NCBI GenBank assembly: GCA_019116285.1
Contig: DXBX01000082.1
Coordinates: 62,001 to 126,000, forward strand
Reading direction: 5' to 3'
Origin: Candidatus Bacteroides merdigallinarum
Lineage (GTDB): Bacteria > Bacteroidota > Bacteroidia > Bacteroidales > Bacteroidaceae
DNA length: 64,000 nt
The position numbers were made by a program, and so were the translations under genes. Each line of letters begins with the position of its first letter. The stretch's first letter is position 1. Positions 1 to 10,292 of the stretch are shown piece after piece. The notes under the pieces are model-generated. The model searched no databases and was not told the origin of the DNA. It was given only the letters and a program-made list of their open reading frames with translations.

Positions 1-839
1 CGATAGGCAACAGCCTGCTTGGACAGGTCGTCATAAACCACCAAGGCGTGACGGCCGGTGTCGCGGAAGTATTCGCCAATGGCGGCTCCTGCAAACGGTG
101 CATAATACTGCAAGGCAGCAGGGTCGGCAGCCGTAGCAGCCACCACAATGGTATAGTCCATGGCTCCGTGCTGGCGCAGGGTATTCACGATACTGGCCAC
201 CGTGGAACCCTTTTGGCCAATGGCCACATAAATACAATATACGGGGTCTCCTGCTTCGTAATTACTGCGCTGGTTGATGATGGTGTCAATGGCAATGGCC
301 GTCTTACCCGTCTGGCGGTCACCAATGATCAACTCACGCTGGCCGCGGCCAATAGGAATCATGGCATCCACCGCCTTCAGACCGGTCTGCAAAGGCTGGT
401 TCACCGGCTGGCGATAGATAACGCCCGGTGCCTTGCGGTCCAAAGGCATCTCGCACAAGTCGCCGCCGATAAGTCCTTTGCCGTCCAGAGGCACACCCAA
501 CGGGTCGATGACACGTCCCAGCATGCTCTCGCCCACCATGATAGAGGCGATACGCTTGGTGCGCTTCACCGTAAATCCCTCTTTGATCTTGTCCGTCGGA
601 CCCAGCAACACGGCACCTACGTTGTCTTCCTCCAGGTTCATGACAATGCCCATGATGCCGTTCTCAAATTCCACCAATTCACTGGCCTCGGCATTGCGCA
701 AGCCATAGATACGTGCCACGCCATCGCTCACCTGGAGCACGGTGCCGATCTCATCCAAGGAGACCTGCGTATCTATGCCTTCCAATTGTTTGCGGAGGAC
801 ATCCGAGACTTCGCTTACTTTTATATTTTCAGATAGCAT
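1..839 (-). CDS. atpA: ATP synthase F1 subunit alpha (partial, C-terminus off the window)
   Basis: Alpha subunit of the F1 head, the regulatory nucleotide-binding partner of beta. The ATG lies at 839-837 and about 279 codons are present before the window edge cuts the gene; the family is about 525 residues. Visible are the N-terminal crown region ([15 protein letters not shown]) and the Walker A loop GDRQTGKT near residues 172-179, followed by AIAIDTI and a VAIGQKGST segment, all typical of alpha rather than beta. It is the last gene visible in the minus-strand atp operon, 15 nt after atpH; atpG would be expected next, outside the window. Confidence 0.97.
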   Translation of the reverse strand, partial: MLSENIKVSEVSDVLRKQLEGIDTQVSLDEIGTVLQVSDGVARIYGLRNAEASELVEFENGIMGIVMNLEEDNVGAVLLGPTDKIKEGFTVKRTKRIASIMVGESMLGRVIDPLGVPLDGKGLIGGDLCEMPLDRKAPGVIYRQPVNQPLQTGLKAVDAMIPIGRGQRELIIGDRQTGKTAIAIDTIINQRSNYEAGDPVYCIYVAIGQKGSTVASIVNTLRQHGAMDYTIVVAATAADPAALQYYAPFAGAAIGEYFRDTGRHALVVYDDLSKQAVAY

Positions 840-854
840 ATTCTTAGTAATTTG

Positions 855-1415
855 TTATACGATTCTTCTGTTCTTGTCAATAAACTGTTGTTTCACTCTT
901 TTCAACTGGGTAGCGATACTGGCATCCAACCTATAGTCATTTATATCAAAAATGAAACCGCCTTCCAACGCAGGATTGACCTCCGTCTGTAGCTCCATCC
1001 GGGCGTGCAACATGGAAGAGGCGCTATTTCGGATACGATCGGCCACCTTTTGACTCACGGGCACGGCCGTTATCAGCCGGGCCACGCCAATACGTTTGCT
1101 CTGACGGTACAGATCCATGAATGAAAGGCACATATATTGCAAGAGTTTCTCGCGCCGGTTCCTAAGCACCAACTTGATAAAGTCGGCAAAGGTCGCATCC
1201 ACCTTCCCGTTGCCCACAGCCGCCGCACACACCAACGAATACTTCTCATCCGTCGGCAACACCGGATTCTCAAGGGCAGCGCGAAAGTCCGGACATTTGC
1301 TGAAGGTCTCCGAAAGTGCCTTGCACTGTCGGTACAAGACGTCTTCCGTCCCCTTGTCTTTCGCAAATCCCATCAAAGCCTTTGCGTATCGCATCGAAAT
1401 AATTCCTATATCCAT
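855..1415 (-). CDS. atpH: ATP synthase F1 subunit delta
   Basis: Delta subunit, the peripheral-stalk link between the b subunits and the F1 head. The protein of 186 residues begins MDIGIISMRYAKALM, the usual delta N-terminus (short helix with RYAKAL), and ends with the C-terminal b-binding region (IDDKNRR-like end after a FIFDINDYRLD segment). A longer reading from a TTG at 1439 adds eight residues; I prefer the ATG at 1415, which has GGAG just upstream and matches the usual N-terminus. It lies between atpF and atpA in the operon. Confidence 0.93.
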   Translation of the reverse strand: MDIGIISMRYAKALMGFAKDKGTEDVLYRQCKALSETFSKCPDFRAALENPVLPTDEKYSLVCAAAVGNGKVDATFADFIKLVLRNRREKLLQYMCLSFMDLYRQSKRIGVARLITAVPVSQKVADRIRNSASSMLHARMELQTEVNPALEGGFIFDINDYRLDASIATQLKRVKQQFIDKNRRIV

Positions 1416-1465
1416 TTTCTCCAAACGATTACGACTCAACGATTGGTCATCAAGCCCTTGGTCCT

Positions 1466-1972
1466 TTAATTCTTCTTACTGGCAGGAAGGATTTCATCCA
1501 ACATCCGGTCGATCATGTCCATCTGCTCGCGTTCTTCGTCCAGATTCTTGCGAATCACTTTTTCGGCGATGTCCACGGACAGCACGGCCACCTGACGACG
1601 GATATCACGGATAGCCTCCTCTTTCTCCTGCTGTATTTGTTTCCGCACTTCGTCCAGTTCTTTCTGGGCAACGGTCTCTGCCTGCTTGCGCGCATCGGCA
1701 ATGATCCGCTCGCGCTCCTGCATGGCTTCCCTCACAATACGCCCTTGTTCCTTGTTGGCCGAGGCAATCAAGGCTTCTGTATCCTCCTTCAGTTTGGAGA
1801 ACTTCTCATTCGCCTCGCGCGCCACTTCCATCGAGTGGTCTATGTAGGCCTTACGCTCTTCCACCATCTTGACGATGACCGGAAATCCGTATTTGGCAAG
1901 TACTACAAACACCACCAAGAATGACAGGAGCATCCAAAAGAGCAAACCACTCTCGGGTAATAACAATGACAT
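1466..1972 (-). CDS. atpF: ATP synthase Fo subunit b
   Basis: Subunit b forms the membrane anchor and peripheral stalk. The 168-residue protein starts [18 protein letters not shown], giving one N-terminal transmembrane helix (about residues 8-28). A long charged helix follows (about 35-150, rich in E, K, R, Q) ending in a delta-binding C-terminus. The open frame extends upstream to 2035, but that part has no b-like sequence and would run almost to the atpE stop, so I chose the ATG at 1972. Operon position atpE-atpF-atpH is canonical. Confidence 0.94.
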   Translation of the reverse strand: MSLLLPESGLLFWMLLSFLVVFVVLAKYGFPVIVKMVEERKAYIDHSMEVAREANEKFSKLKEDTEALIASANKEQGRIVREAMQERERIIADARKQAETVAQKELDEVRKQIQQEKEEAIRDIRRQVAVLSVDIAEKVIRKNLDEEREQMDMIDRMLDEILPASKKN

Positions 1973-2055
1973 ACTTACAAACTCGGTTAAAGCAACCTGC
2001 AAGCCGGCAGCAGAGGAGTGCCGCCGGACCTGCAAATCGCAAAATTATAAAACTA

Positions 2056-2319
<264 letters not shown>

Positions 2320-2396
2320 CTAATTTTTAAATGGTTATTTAATAATTTACTAATTGTTTCTCACTTTTTATTTCTCACTTTTGCTTTTTTCCGACC

Positions 2397-3500
2397 TCAT
2401 TCAGCTTTGTGTTCTTGCGCCAAACCGATGAACACCGCCGACAACATTGTGAACACATAGGCCTGGATGAAAGCCACCAACAGTTCCAACGCATTCATGA
2501 AGATGTTGAACAGCACCGAAGCCACCGTCAGCGAACCGTTCAATGCCGGACCCATGCTGGCCGTAATGAACACCAGCGAAGCCAGAATGAGCATAGCCAC
2601 GTGACCGGCCAGCATATTGGCAAACAGACGAATCATCAGTGCGAACGGCTTGGTGAAGATACCGAACAGCTCGATGAACGGCATCATGGGCACCGGCACC
2701 TTCAGCCACCAAGGCACGTCGGGCCAGAAGATATCCTTCCAGTAATGCTTGGTTCCGAAGATATTGATGGCTAAAAATGTACACAGTGCCAAAACAAACG
2801 TTATCGCAATATTGCCCGTCACACTGGCTCCACCGGGGAAGACCGGAATCAGACCCATCAGGTTATTGATGAAGATGAAGAAGAAAGCCGTCAGCAAATA
2901 GGGGGCAAACTTGCGGTAGTTAGGCCCTACACAACTCTTTATCACATCGTCGTTCACCATCATGATGAGCATCTCCATGAGTCCCACGAAGCCGCCCGGA
3001 GCACCGGTTTCCTTCGGATGCTTACGATACCAGCGGGCCACACTCAGCACGATGATGACCAACAACAGGCTGTTGATGAACAAGGCCAACGTCACCTTGG
3101 TAATGGAGATGTCCAAAGGACGCACCTCGTTGCCGGCTGCATCATGCTCCACCAGCTTACCCTCGTAAGGGCTGCCTTCCGGCGCGATGGAGAATCCCTC
3201 ATACGTACCGCCGTTCTCCTCCAGACGGGAAGAAAGGAAAGCGTGCCAGCCCGTCGTGCCACTGTGTACGATGATCGGCAGGGGGATGGTGACATGCGTG
3301 TCTCCGATGTTCGTGATGTGCCATTCATAAGCGTCGCCGACGTGTCCGAACACAATCTCTTTCACATCCACCGGATTCGACTCTTCCGTGGCCTCGGGCG
3401 TCGGAGCTGCATCATTGCCGGCAGCCCATGCAGGCGCGCCACACAGCACCCCTGCCACTGCCAACAAAGTCCCTATCAATATAGTCCGTAATCGTTTCAT
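2397..3500 (-). CDS. atpB: ATP synthase Fo subunit a
   Basis: Subunit a provides the ion half-channels next to the c-ring. The 367-residue protein is longer than the usual 240-270 because it has a cleavable-looking signal sequence (MKRLRTILIGTLLAVAGVL...AWA) and about 100 exported residues before the first core membrane helix, as is common in Bacteroidetes. The essential Arg is seen in MIRLFANMLAGH near the C-terminal third. Its ATG overlaps the stop of the preceding membrane gene in ATGA (3500-3497), a sign of translational coupling. Confidence 0.96.
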   Translation of the reverse strand: MKRLRTILIGTLLAVAGVLCGAPAWAAGNDAAPTPEATEESNPVDVKEIVFGHVGDAYEWHITNIGDTHVTIPLPIIVHSGTTGWHAFLSSRLEENGGTYEGFSIAPEGSPYEGKLVEHDAAGNEVRPLDISITKVTLALFINSLLLVIIVLSVARWYRKHPKETGAPGGFVGLMEMLIMMVNDDVIKSCVGPNYRKFAPYLLTAFFFIFINNLMGLIPVFPGGASVTGNIAITFVLALCTFLAINIFGTKHYWKDIFWPDVPWWLKVPVPMMPFIELFGIFTKPFALMIRLFANMLAGHVAMLILASLVFITASMGPALNGSLTVASVLFNIFMNALELLVAFIQAYVFTMLSAVFIGLAQEHKAE

Positions 3501-3907
3501 ATTTCTTTAATTTCCATTTTCCGACTTTTCCCCAACCGGGAGAAAAACCACGAATCATATATCAAATAGATAAAATAGTTGATGACAAATGCAGCCACGA
3601 CCACCGTCACCTCTGTCCGGACAGCCACACAGAAAATGACAACCGCCATCACGGAAACAAACATCTTCACCATGCGTGCCAACAGATAGATTTGCACCAG
3701 TCGTTTCGCATTGCCGCCCTTGCAACTCCTGGCCACCCCTGCCATCAGCAACGCGCCGATCACATAGAAGTAGACAGGCATCCAGATATAGTCGGACAAG
3801 AACAAGGCGGGGCGGACAGCATGGAATATCCACATTCCGATGCCTCCCGTCAGCAATGTCAGCAAGGCCGTTTCCACCAGATATTTCCGTATCTCTACAC
3901 TATTCAT
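3497..3907 (-). CDS. Small membrane protein of the atp operon (AtpI-like position)
   Basis: A 136-residue protein with four predicted membrane helices (about residues 12-30, 38-58, 72-95, 100-120) and a basic C-terminus. It sits between atpC and atpB, where other bacteria carry atpI or a c-ring assembly factor, and overlaps the atpB start by 4 nt. I see no motif that proves AtpI homology; the role in Fo assembly is inferred from position and topology only. Confidence 0.8.
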   Translation of the reverse strand: MNSVEIRKYLVETALLTLLTGGIGMWIFHAVRPALFLSDYIWMPVYFYVIGALLMAGVARSCKGGNAKRLVQIYLLARMVKMFVSVMAVVIFCVAVRTEVTVVVAAFVINYFIYLIYDSWFFSRLGKSRKMEIKEI

Positions 3908-3923
3908 CTTTGCACGAAACGTA

Positions 3924-4169
3924 TCAACTTACACAGACGGAGACCTTGTTGTCACTCATCTCGACAAAGCCTCCATGGATCTCCTCCGCGTGCTCCCCTT
4001 CCTTCGTCACATACGACAGGGTACCTGCCTGCAAAGAGGATATGATGGGGGCATGCTGCGGCAAAATAGTGAATGACCCCATCGTTCCCGGCAGGGTTAC
4101 ATGCTCTACTTCACCGCTGAAGATCTCCCTTTCAGGCGAAAAGATTTCCAAATGCAACAAACCTTCCAT
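3924..4169 (-). CDS. atpC: ATP synthase F1 subunit epsilon (short form)
   Basis: Epsilon couples rotation of gamma to the c-ring. The protein has only 81 residues (MEGLLHLEIFSPEREIFSG...), which covers the N-terminal beta-sandwich with the conserved LPGTMGSFTILPQHAP segment. The C-terminal helical hairpin of about 50 residues, used in many bacteria for ATP-hydrolysis inhibition, is absent. This truncated form is normal for Bacteroidetes as far as I recall, so I do not treat it as a broken gene. It starts 6 nt after atpD. Confidence 0.93.
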   Translation of the reverse strand: MEGLLHLEIFSPEREIFSGEVEHVTLPGTMGSFTILPQHAPIISSLQAGTLSYVTKEGEHAEEIHGGFVEMSDNKVSVCVS

Positions 4170-4175
4170 ACGCCT

Positions 4176-5714
<1,539 letters not shown>

Positions 5715-5772
5715 CTATTATATATTTCTTTTCTAATAATGTTCACTATTCAGTCTTCTATGAACTTCCTCA

Positions 5773-5780
5773 CAAATGTA
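5773..5780 (-). promoter_or_regulatory. Probable -7 box for the atp operon
   Basis: Read on the minus strand this is TACATTTG, matching the Bacteroidetes TAnnTTTG -7 element, about 68 nt upstream of the atpD start. No clear TTTG -33 element was found at the ideal spacing, so the call rests on the -7 match and position. Confidence 0.5.
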
Positions 5781-5925
5781 GAAATAAATTGCCAATACTT
5801 GTACCACCTAATAGGATTTTTTGACATAAAAGCACTAAAAAGAACGTTTCAAGGTACAATTAGGCTAATTAGCTGATACTTTAATAACACTGGTTAACAT
5901 TAGCAGGTATATAAACAGGTATATA

Positions 5926-5968
5926 AAGATGTCACCCTTGGCAACATCATTGCCAAGGGTGACATCTT
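5926..5968 (-). terminator. Strong hairpin, probable terminator of the S41 protease gene
   Basis: A perfect 19-bp stem (arms 5926-5944 and 5950-5968) with a 5-nt loop; the core arm is gatgtcacccttggcaa. On the minus strand it is followed by a T-rich stretch (ctttatata). It lies downstream of the S41 protease and upstream of the atp operon, so it should insulate the two transcription units. Confidence 0.75.
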
Positions 5969-5990
5969 GAACTCAAAAACTCAAAAAAAC

Positions 5991-6070
5991 GAAAGGGCTA
6001 TCATCGAATGATGAAAGGGCTATCGACAGCTGACGATAGAGCTATCGAAGGCCGACGATAGAGCTATCGC
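5991..6070. repeat. 22-bp tandem repeat, about 3.6 copies
   Basis: Units start at 5991, 6013, 6035 and 6057, an exact 22-nt period. They share GGGCTATCG or the near-palindrome CGATAGAGCTATCG. The array begins immediately after the stop of the S41 protease gene and precedes the terminator hairpin. It does not continue an open frame. Confidence 0.85.
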
Positions 6071-6074
6071 ATTT

Positions 6075-7451
6075 TCACTTATCTATCTGCACGGCCGATG
6101 TCGCCCGACGGGCCACCGAATTAGATTTCACTACCGTCTTCATGCCGGAAGCTGTGGAAGGAGCGGTGGGAATATCACCACTGATCAATCCCAAAGCCGT
6201 GTACAGCATCAGTTCATTCGGATCGCCGAAAGGCAGGAAACGGGCCAAGTCGCTGTTCTCATCCAACGGGAAATCCGGCTGGAGACCTTGTTCGTAATCC
6301 GACTCGCCGCGAGCATTATAAATCTTGCAGACGATAGGAGACATGGACAACATCAGTTCCTGATTGACAAACGTCATGGAGCCCACATTCTTGCCCTCGG
6401 TGACGCCTCCTATCTGCACGACCTCCATATAAGGTTTCAAACAATTGATCAGCATCTCCGAAGCGGAAGCCGTCTCACTACCGGTCAGCACATAAAGCCG
6501 GGAAAGATCCAGATTGACTCCGTCCCCTATCAGGCTTTCCTCCAGATAGAAAGGAGTCTCCCGCTCCACGAAATTCGTATTGAATTCCAAATAGCCAAAC
6601 GGCTGGCCCAATGCGGAAGCAGGCGCCAGCATGGCGCAAAGCAATTCGGCACATGACAACTGTCCTCCGTTGTTATAACGCAAGTCCAACACGAACTCAT
6701 TCACCTGCCGGGAGGCAAAGTAGCGGAAAGCCTCGCGCAATGTTTCGTCGAATTCGCCACTTGTGTCTGACAAGCCGGAAGTGAAGTGATTATAAACCAA
6801 ATACCCCACCCTGCGGCCACCAGAGACATAGACATTGCGGTAATGCACCGGATTGTCGCTGATGGCACGGGCCCCCGGAAGAATTCGCGGCTCGGCGTAT
6901 GGCAGGACGGTGTCCAGGACCGCATCATAATAGCCCACGGTCACCTGCATGCTCCCGCCTCCATACAGGCGCGTGTAGTTATCTTGGGTTATCGGTTCTC
7001 CGTCCATCTCCAAAATCCAGTCGCCCCGCTCCAAACCAATCTCTCCGGCAGGACTGTCCGGCGTCACATAAAGCAAGTGGGCATACAAAGCCGTGTCATT
7101 GTCCTCGGCCCGGTTGGTAGTGAACTGGAAACCATAGCTGTAGTCCGTATACGGAATGCTGCGGGTATGGCTTTCCAGACTATCGATGGTGGAATAGGCC
7201 CGTCCCTCCTTCCCGTCCTTGTCGGAAAGGAGGGAGGCGAAGAACTCGAACGGGGCACTGAAATAGTTCAGGTCATTGGTATGGGGAATATCCTGATTCC
7301 AATAATACCACACCCGCATCGTGTCGTCTATCCAACGGTCCGTCTGCGTCCGTTCGGCATACGCGGCCCAGCGGTCCACGGCGCATGAACTGAAATAAAG
7401 GGGCAGCATGAACAATCCGCCCAAGAGTATCAATAGATTCCTTGCTTTCAT
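6075..7451 (-). CDS. S41-family serine protease lipoprotein with PDZ domain
   Basis: A 458-residue tail-specific-type protease. The N-terminus MKARNLLILLGGLFMLPLYFSSC is a lipoprotein signal with lipobox YFSSC, so the mature protein should be membrane-anchored. A PDZ-like module lies near residues 115-180 (DSPAGEIGLERGDWI). The S41 domain follows, with the FVLDLRYNNGG strand and the catalytic region LTGSETASASE, whose Ser-Ala-Ser-Glu holds the nucleophile; a Lys follows in GKNVGSM. The ATG at 7451 is used because it starts the signal peptide; the frame is open 36 nt further upstream. Substrate is unknown. Confidence 0.9.
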   Translation of the reverse strand: MKARNLLILLGGLFMLPLYFSSCAVDRWAAYAERTQTDRWIDDTMRVWYYWNQDIPHTNDLNYFSAPFEFFASLLSDKDGKEGRAYSTIDSLESHTRSIPYTDYSYGFQFTTNRAEDNDTALYAHLLYVTPDSPAGEIGLERGDWILEMDGEPITQDNYTRLYGGGSMQVTVGYYDAVLDTVLPYAEPRILPGARAISDNPVHYRNVYVSGGRRVGYLVYNHFTSGLSDTSGEFDETLREAFRYFASRQVNEFVLDLRYNNGGQLSCAELLCAMLAPASALGQPFGYLEFNTNFVERETPFYLEESLIGDGVNLDLSRLYVLTGSETASASEMLINCLKPYMEVVQIGGVTEGKNVGSMTFVNQELMLSMSPIVCKIYNARGESDYEQGLQPDFPLDENSDLARFLPFGDPNELMLYTALGLISGDIPTAPSTASGMKTVVKSNSVARRATSAVQIDK

Positions 7452-7456
7452 GGGCG

Positions 7457-7464
7457 CAAAAATA
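7457..7464 (-). promoter_or_regulatory. Possible -7 box before the S41 protease gene
   Basis: Reads TATTTTTG on the minus strand, 5 nt before the ATG at 7451. If used, the leader would be very short; the gene may instead be read through from the DUF4251 gene. Confidence 0.35.
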
Positions 7465-7483
7465 CGAAAAAAGAAGGAACATT

Positions 7484-8005
7484 TCAAAGCGAACGCGCCT
7501 TGAAAATGGTGGATTCCTCCAACGGGACAAGTTCACCGCTCAACGTGAGGTTGCGCGAATTGAAGTTCGGGCTGACATTCACCGTCGCCTGATTGTTGCC
7601 ACGGTTCAGCGTCAGGAACACCTGGGCGGATATGCCCGAACCTTGCACGTTGAAACTATAGGTGACGATTCCCCTTTTGCTTTCCTTGACCTTGATGCCG
7701 GACACCCTGCCGTCCACTGTGATGCCACCTATGCCGTTGGGGCCTGCAAACGGGGTATTGTTGAAAGCAACCTGCACCGTGCCTTTCTCACCGTCCACTT
7801 TTATGAAATTGGTGTTGGAGTTGACATAGGCCACGTCCCCTTGTTTGAAAATCAGCCGGTCGGCTTCCACTACGAATTTGTTCTCCTTCAAAGCCTGTAC
7901 GGCCACGGCGTGCAAGACCGAATCGGAAGGAACTTGTTGGGCATACACGGCTGTTGCAGCCATACTTACCAGGGTCAATGCCACGAATGCGATAAATTTT
8001 CTCAT
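7484..8005 (-). CDS. DUF4251-type secreted protein
   Basis: A 173-residue protein with a signal peptide (MRKFIAFVALTLVSMAATAVYAQ, cleavage near 22). The mature part has the pattern of DUF4251 proteins of Bacteroidales: FVVEADRLIFKQG, YVNSNTNFIKVDG, and a C-terminal SGELVPLEES segment. Function is unknown; such proteins are expected to be exported to the periplasm or surface. It lies 32 nt upstream of the S41 protease on the same strand and may share a transcript with it. Confidence 0.85.
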   Translation of the reverse strand: MRKFIAFVALTLVSMAATAVYAQQVPSDSVLHAVAVQALKENKFVVEADRLIFKQGDVAYVNSNTNFIKVDGEKGTVQVAFNNTPFAGPNGIGGITVDGRVSGIKVKESKRGIVTYSFNVQGSGISAQVFLTLNRGNNQATVNVSPNFNSRNLTLSGELVPLEESTIFKARSL

Positions 8006-8137
8006 AATTCTTTTTGTTTAGGTTTATAAATTCAATTTCTTTCTCTTGGTTATCCTACAATAACAATGCCAAAACGGGATTGTTCATGTCCTATTTGAGA
8101 AATGCCGGGATTTATTCCGAAACGCGGAAGAGGAGGA

Positions 8138-8169
8138 TTTGTTTATACCCGAATCTTTCCGTATCTTTG
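8138..8169 (+). promoter_or_regulatory. Promoter of the steroid-reductase-like operon
   Basis: TTTG at 8138-8141, a 20-nt spacer, then TATCTTTG at 8162-8169. Both elements and the spacing fit the Bacteroidetes primary sigma factor consensus. The first ATG of the operon is at 8190. Confidence 0.8.
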
Positions 8170-8189
8170 CGCCGCTTAAATCAAAGAAT

Positions 8190-8957
8190 ATGAGCCAAGA
8201 AACATTTCAAACCTTTTTATATGTCATGTCCGGCGTGGCTCTCATCGTGTTCATCTCGCTTTACTTCGTCCGCGCAGGTTATGGCATTTTCCGCACCGCC
8301 CACTGGGGTCCCAGCGTCCACAACAAGCTGGGCTGGGTGTTGATGGAGGCCCCGGTATTCATCGTGATGTTCGTCCTTTGGGCACAGAGCGGCACGGGAT
8401 TCACGATGCCACAGTACCTTTTCTTCCTGCTCTTCCAGCTGCACTACTTGCAACGATCGTTCATCTTCCCCTTCCTGATGAAAGGAAAGAGCCGCATGCC
8501 CGTCAGCATCATGATGATGGGCATCGTGTTCAATGTGCTCAACGGGGTGATGCAGGCAGGAGGCATCTTCTGGTTCCCCAGCGTGCCCCTCGGCACGGGC
8601 ATCGGCTACCTGGCAGAACCGCACGCCCTCATCGGGCTCCTCCTCTTCTTTGTCGGGATGGGCATCAACCTGCACTCCGACCACGTCATCCGCCACCTGC
8701 GCAAACCCGGCGACACACGCCACTACCTGCCTGCGCGCGGAGTCTACAAATATGTCACCTCGGCCAACTACTTCGGCGAACTGGTGGAATGGACAGGCTT
8801 TGCCCTGCTGACCGCCTCGCCCGCCGCATGGGTCTTCGTGTGGTGGACGGCCGCCAACCTGGTGCCCCGCGCCAATGCCATATATAATAGGTATATAGAG
8901 GAATTCGGTGCCGAGGCCGTGGGAAAAAGGAAACGAATCATACCTTATATATATTAA
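8190..8957 (+). CDS. Steroid 5-alpha-reductase family membrane protein
   Basis: A 255-residue polytopic membrane protein. Its C-terminal third is strikingly like eukaryotic SRD5A enzymes: LRKPGDT (170-176), then GVYKYVTSANYFGELVEW (about 184-201), matching the animal LRKPGDT...YVTAANYFGE pattern that binds NADPH and steroid. Glu53 in LMEAP aligns with the catalytic Glu of human SRD5A2, although the preceding Gln is Met here; Tyr86 in LHYLQR aligns with the catalytic Tyr. The predicted reaction is NADPH-dependent reduction of a 3-oxo-delta4 steroid or bile acid to the 5-alpha form. The ATG at 8190 is chosen because it follows the promoter. It is the first gene of a three-gene operon with two other redox enzymes. 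Confidence 0.88.
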   Translation: MSQETFQTFLYVMSGVALIVFISLYFVRAGYGIFRTAHWGPSVHNKLGWVLMEAPVFIVMFVLWAQSGTGFTMPQYLFFLLFQLHYLQRSFIFPFLMKGKSRMPVSIMMMGIVFNVLNGVMQAGGIFWFPSVPLGTGIGYLAEPHALIGLLLFFVGMGINLHSDHVIRHLRKPGDTRHYLPARGVYKYVTSANYFGELVEWTGFALLTASPAAWVFVWWTAANLVPRANAIYNRYIEEFGAEAVGKRKRIIPYIY

Positions 8958-8961
8958 TAAA

Positions 8962-9045
8962 AGCGATTAGTGGCGAGTGATTAACGACTAGTTGCCAACC
9001 ACTAACCACTAATCACTCACCACTAACCACTAATCACTAATCGCT
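8962..9045. repeat. Intergenic inverted repeat with a 21-bp direct duplication
   Basis: The left arm 8962-8983 (agcgattagtggcgagtg...) can pair with 9036-9045 and, alternatively, with 9010-9026 (16 of 17 positions). Inside the right half a 21-nt unit is duplicated at 8997-9017 and 9018-9038. It fills the gap between the first two genes of the operon. No T-tract follows, so it looks more like an mRNA-processing or stability element than a terminator. Confidence 0.7.
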
Positions 9046-9050
9046 AAAAA

Positions 9051-10292
9051 ATGAGTACTTCGAAACTATTCACCCCGGTCACCCTCGGCCCGCTGACGCT
9101 GCGCAACCGCACCATCCGCTCGGCCGCCTTCGAGAGCATGTGTCCGGGCAACAAGCCCTCGCAACAACTCTTGGACTACCATAAGTCTGTGGCCGCCGGC
9201 GGCGTGGGCATGACCACGGTGGCATACGCCGCCGTCACCCGTAGCGGCCTTTCCTTTGACCGCCAACTCTGGATGCGCCCCGAGATTGTGCCGGGCCTGC
9301 GCGAACTGACAGATGCCGTACATGCAGAAGGCGCCGCGGCAAGCATCCAATTGGGACACTGCGGCAACATGTCACACAAAAGCATCTGCGGCTGCACCCC
9401 TGTGGGAGCCTCCACCGGATTCAATCTCTACTCCCCCACCTTCGTGCGCGGCCTGCGTGCCGATGAGTTGCCCGAGATGGCCCGCGCCTACGGACGTGCC
9501 GTCAACCTGGCCCGCGAATCGGGCTTTGACGCCGTGGAAATCCATGCCGGACACGGCTACCTCATCAGCCAATTCCTCTCTCTCTCCACCAACCATCGCA
9601 AGGACCAGTTCGGCGGCTCGCTGGAGAACCGCATGCGCTTCATGGACATGGTGATGGACGAGGTGATGAAGGCTGCCGGCAACGACATGGCCGTATTGGT
9701 CAAGATGAACATGCGCGACGGTTTCCGGGGCGGCATGGACATAGACGAGAGCCTGCAAGTGGCCCGGCGTCTGGAGCAGAGCGGCGCACATGCCTTGGTG
9801 CTGAGCGGCGGTTTCGTCAGCAAGGCGCCGATGTATGTGATGCGCGGCGAAATGCCCATCCGCACCATGACGCACTACATGACCTGCTGGTGGTTGAAAT
9901 ACGGCGTGCGGATGGTGGGCAAATATATGATTCCCACGGTTCCTTTCAAGGAGGCCTACTTCCTGGAGGATGCCCTGCGTTTCCGAAAAGAGATTAAGAT
10001 GCCCCTTGTCTACGTAGGCGGCCTGGTAGCCCGCCGGAAGATTGACGAGGTGCTGGATGACGGCTTCGAGGCCGTACAGATGGGGCGTGCCCTGCTGAAC
10101 GAACCCGGCTTCGTCAACCGTATGAAGGCCGAAGAGGAAGCCCGGTGCAACTGCAAGCATAGCAACTATTGCATCGCCCGCATGTACACCATCGACATGG
10201 CCTGCCACCAGCATCTGCAAGAGGAATTGCCTCCTTGCCTGAAGAAAGAGATAGAACAAATCGAAAAACGCCAAGCCACCGATGGAAAATAA
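9051..10292 (+). CDS. Old Yellow Enzyme-family NADH:flavin oxidoreductase (candidate delta4-steroid reductase)
   Basis: A 413-residue FMN TIM-barrel protein. Family signatures are the start LFTPVTLGPLTLRNR, the active-site HAGHGY (165-170) followed by LISQFLS, the FGGSLENR motif, and the late barrel strands YVGGL and VQMGRALL. It has the barrel only and lacks the C-terminal flavin/NADH domain of BaiCD-type enzymes (about 640 residues). Four Cys near the C-terminus (CNCKHSNYC ... C) have spacing unlike the usual iron-sulfur motif of that family. It lies between a 5-alpha-reductase-like gene and a dehydrogenase, so a 3-oxo-delta4-steroid or bile-acid 5-beta-reductase is the leading inference; a general enoate reductase is the alternative. 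Confidence 0.88.
   Translation: MSTSKLFTPVTLGPLTLRNRTIRSAAFESMCPGNKPSQQLLDYHKSVAAGGVGMTTVAYAAVTRSGLSFDRQLWMRPEIVPGLRELTDAVHAEGAAASIQLGHCGNMSHKSICGCTPVGASTGFNLYSPTFVRGLRADELPEMARAYGRAVNLARESGFDAVEIHAGHGYLISQFLSLSTNHRKDQFGGSLENRMRFMDMVMDEVMKAAGNDMAVLVKMNMRDGFRGGMDIDESLQVARRLEQSGAHALVLSGGFVSKAPMYVMRGEMPIRTMTHYMTCWWLKYGVRMVGKYMIPTVPFKEAYFLEDALRFRKEIKMPLVYVGGLVARRKIDEVLDDGFEAVQMGRALLNEPGFVNRMKAEEEARCNCKHSNYCIARMYTIDMACHQHLQEELPPCLKKEIEQIEKRQATDGK

Noticed and set aside
3924-4169. Truncated, broken epsilon subunit
   Set aside because: The short form lacks only the C-terminal helical domain, has a clean start and stop within the operon, and such short forms are usual in this phylum.
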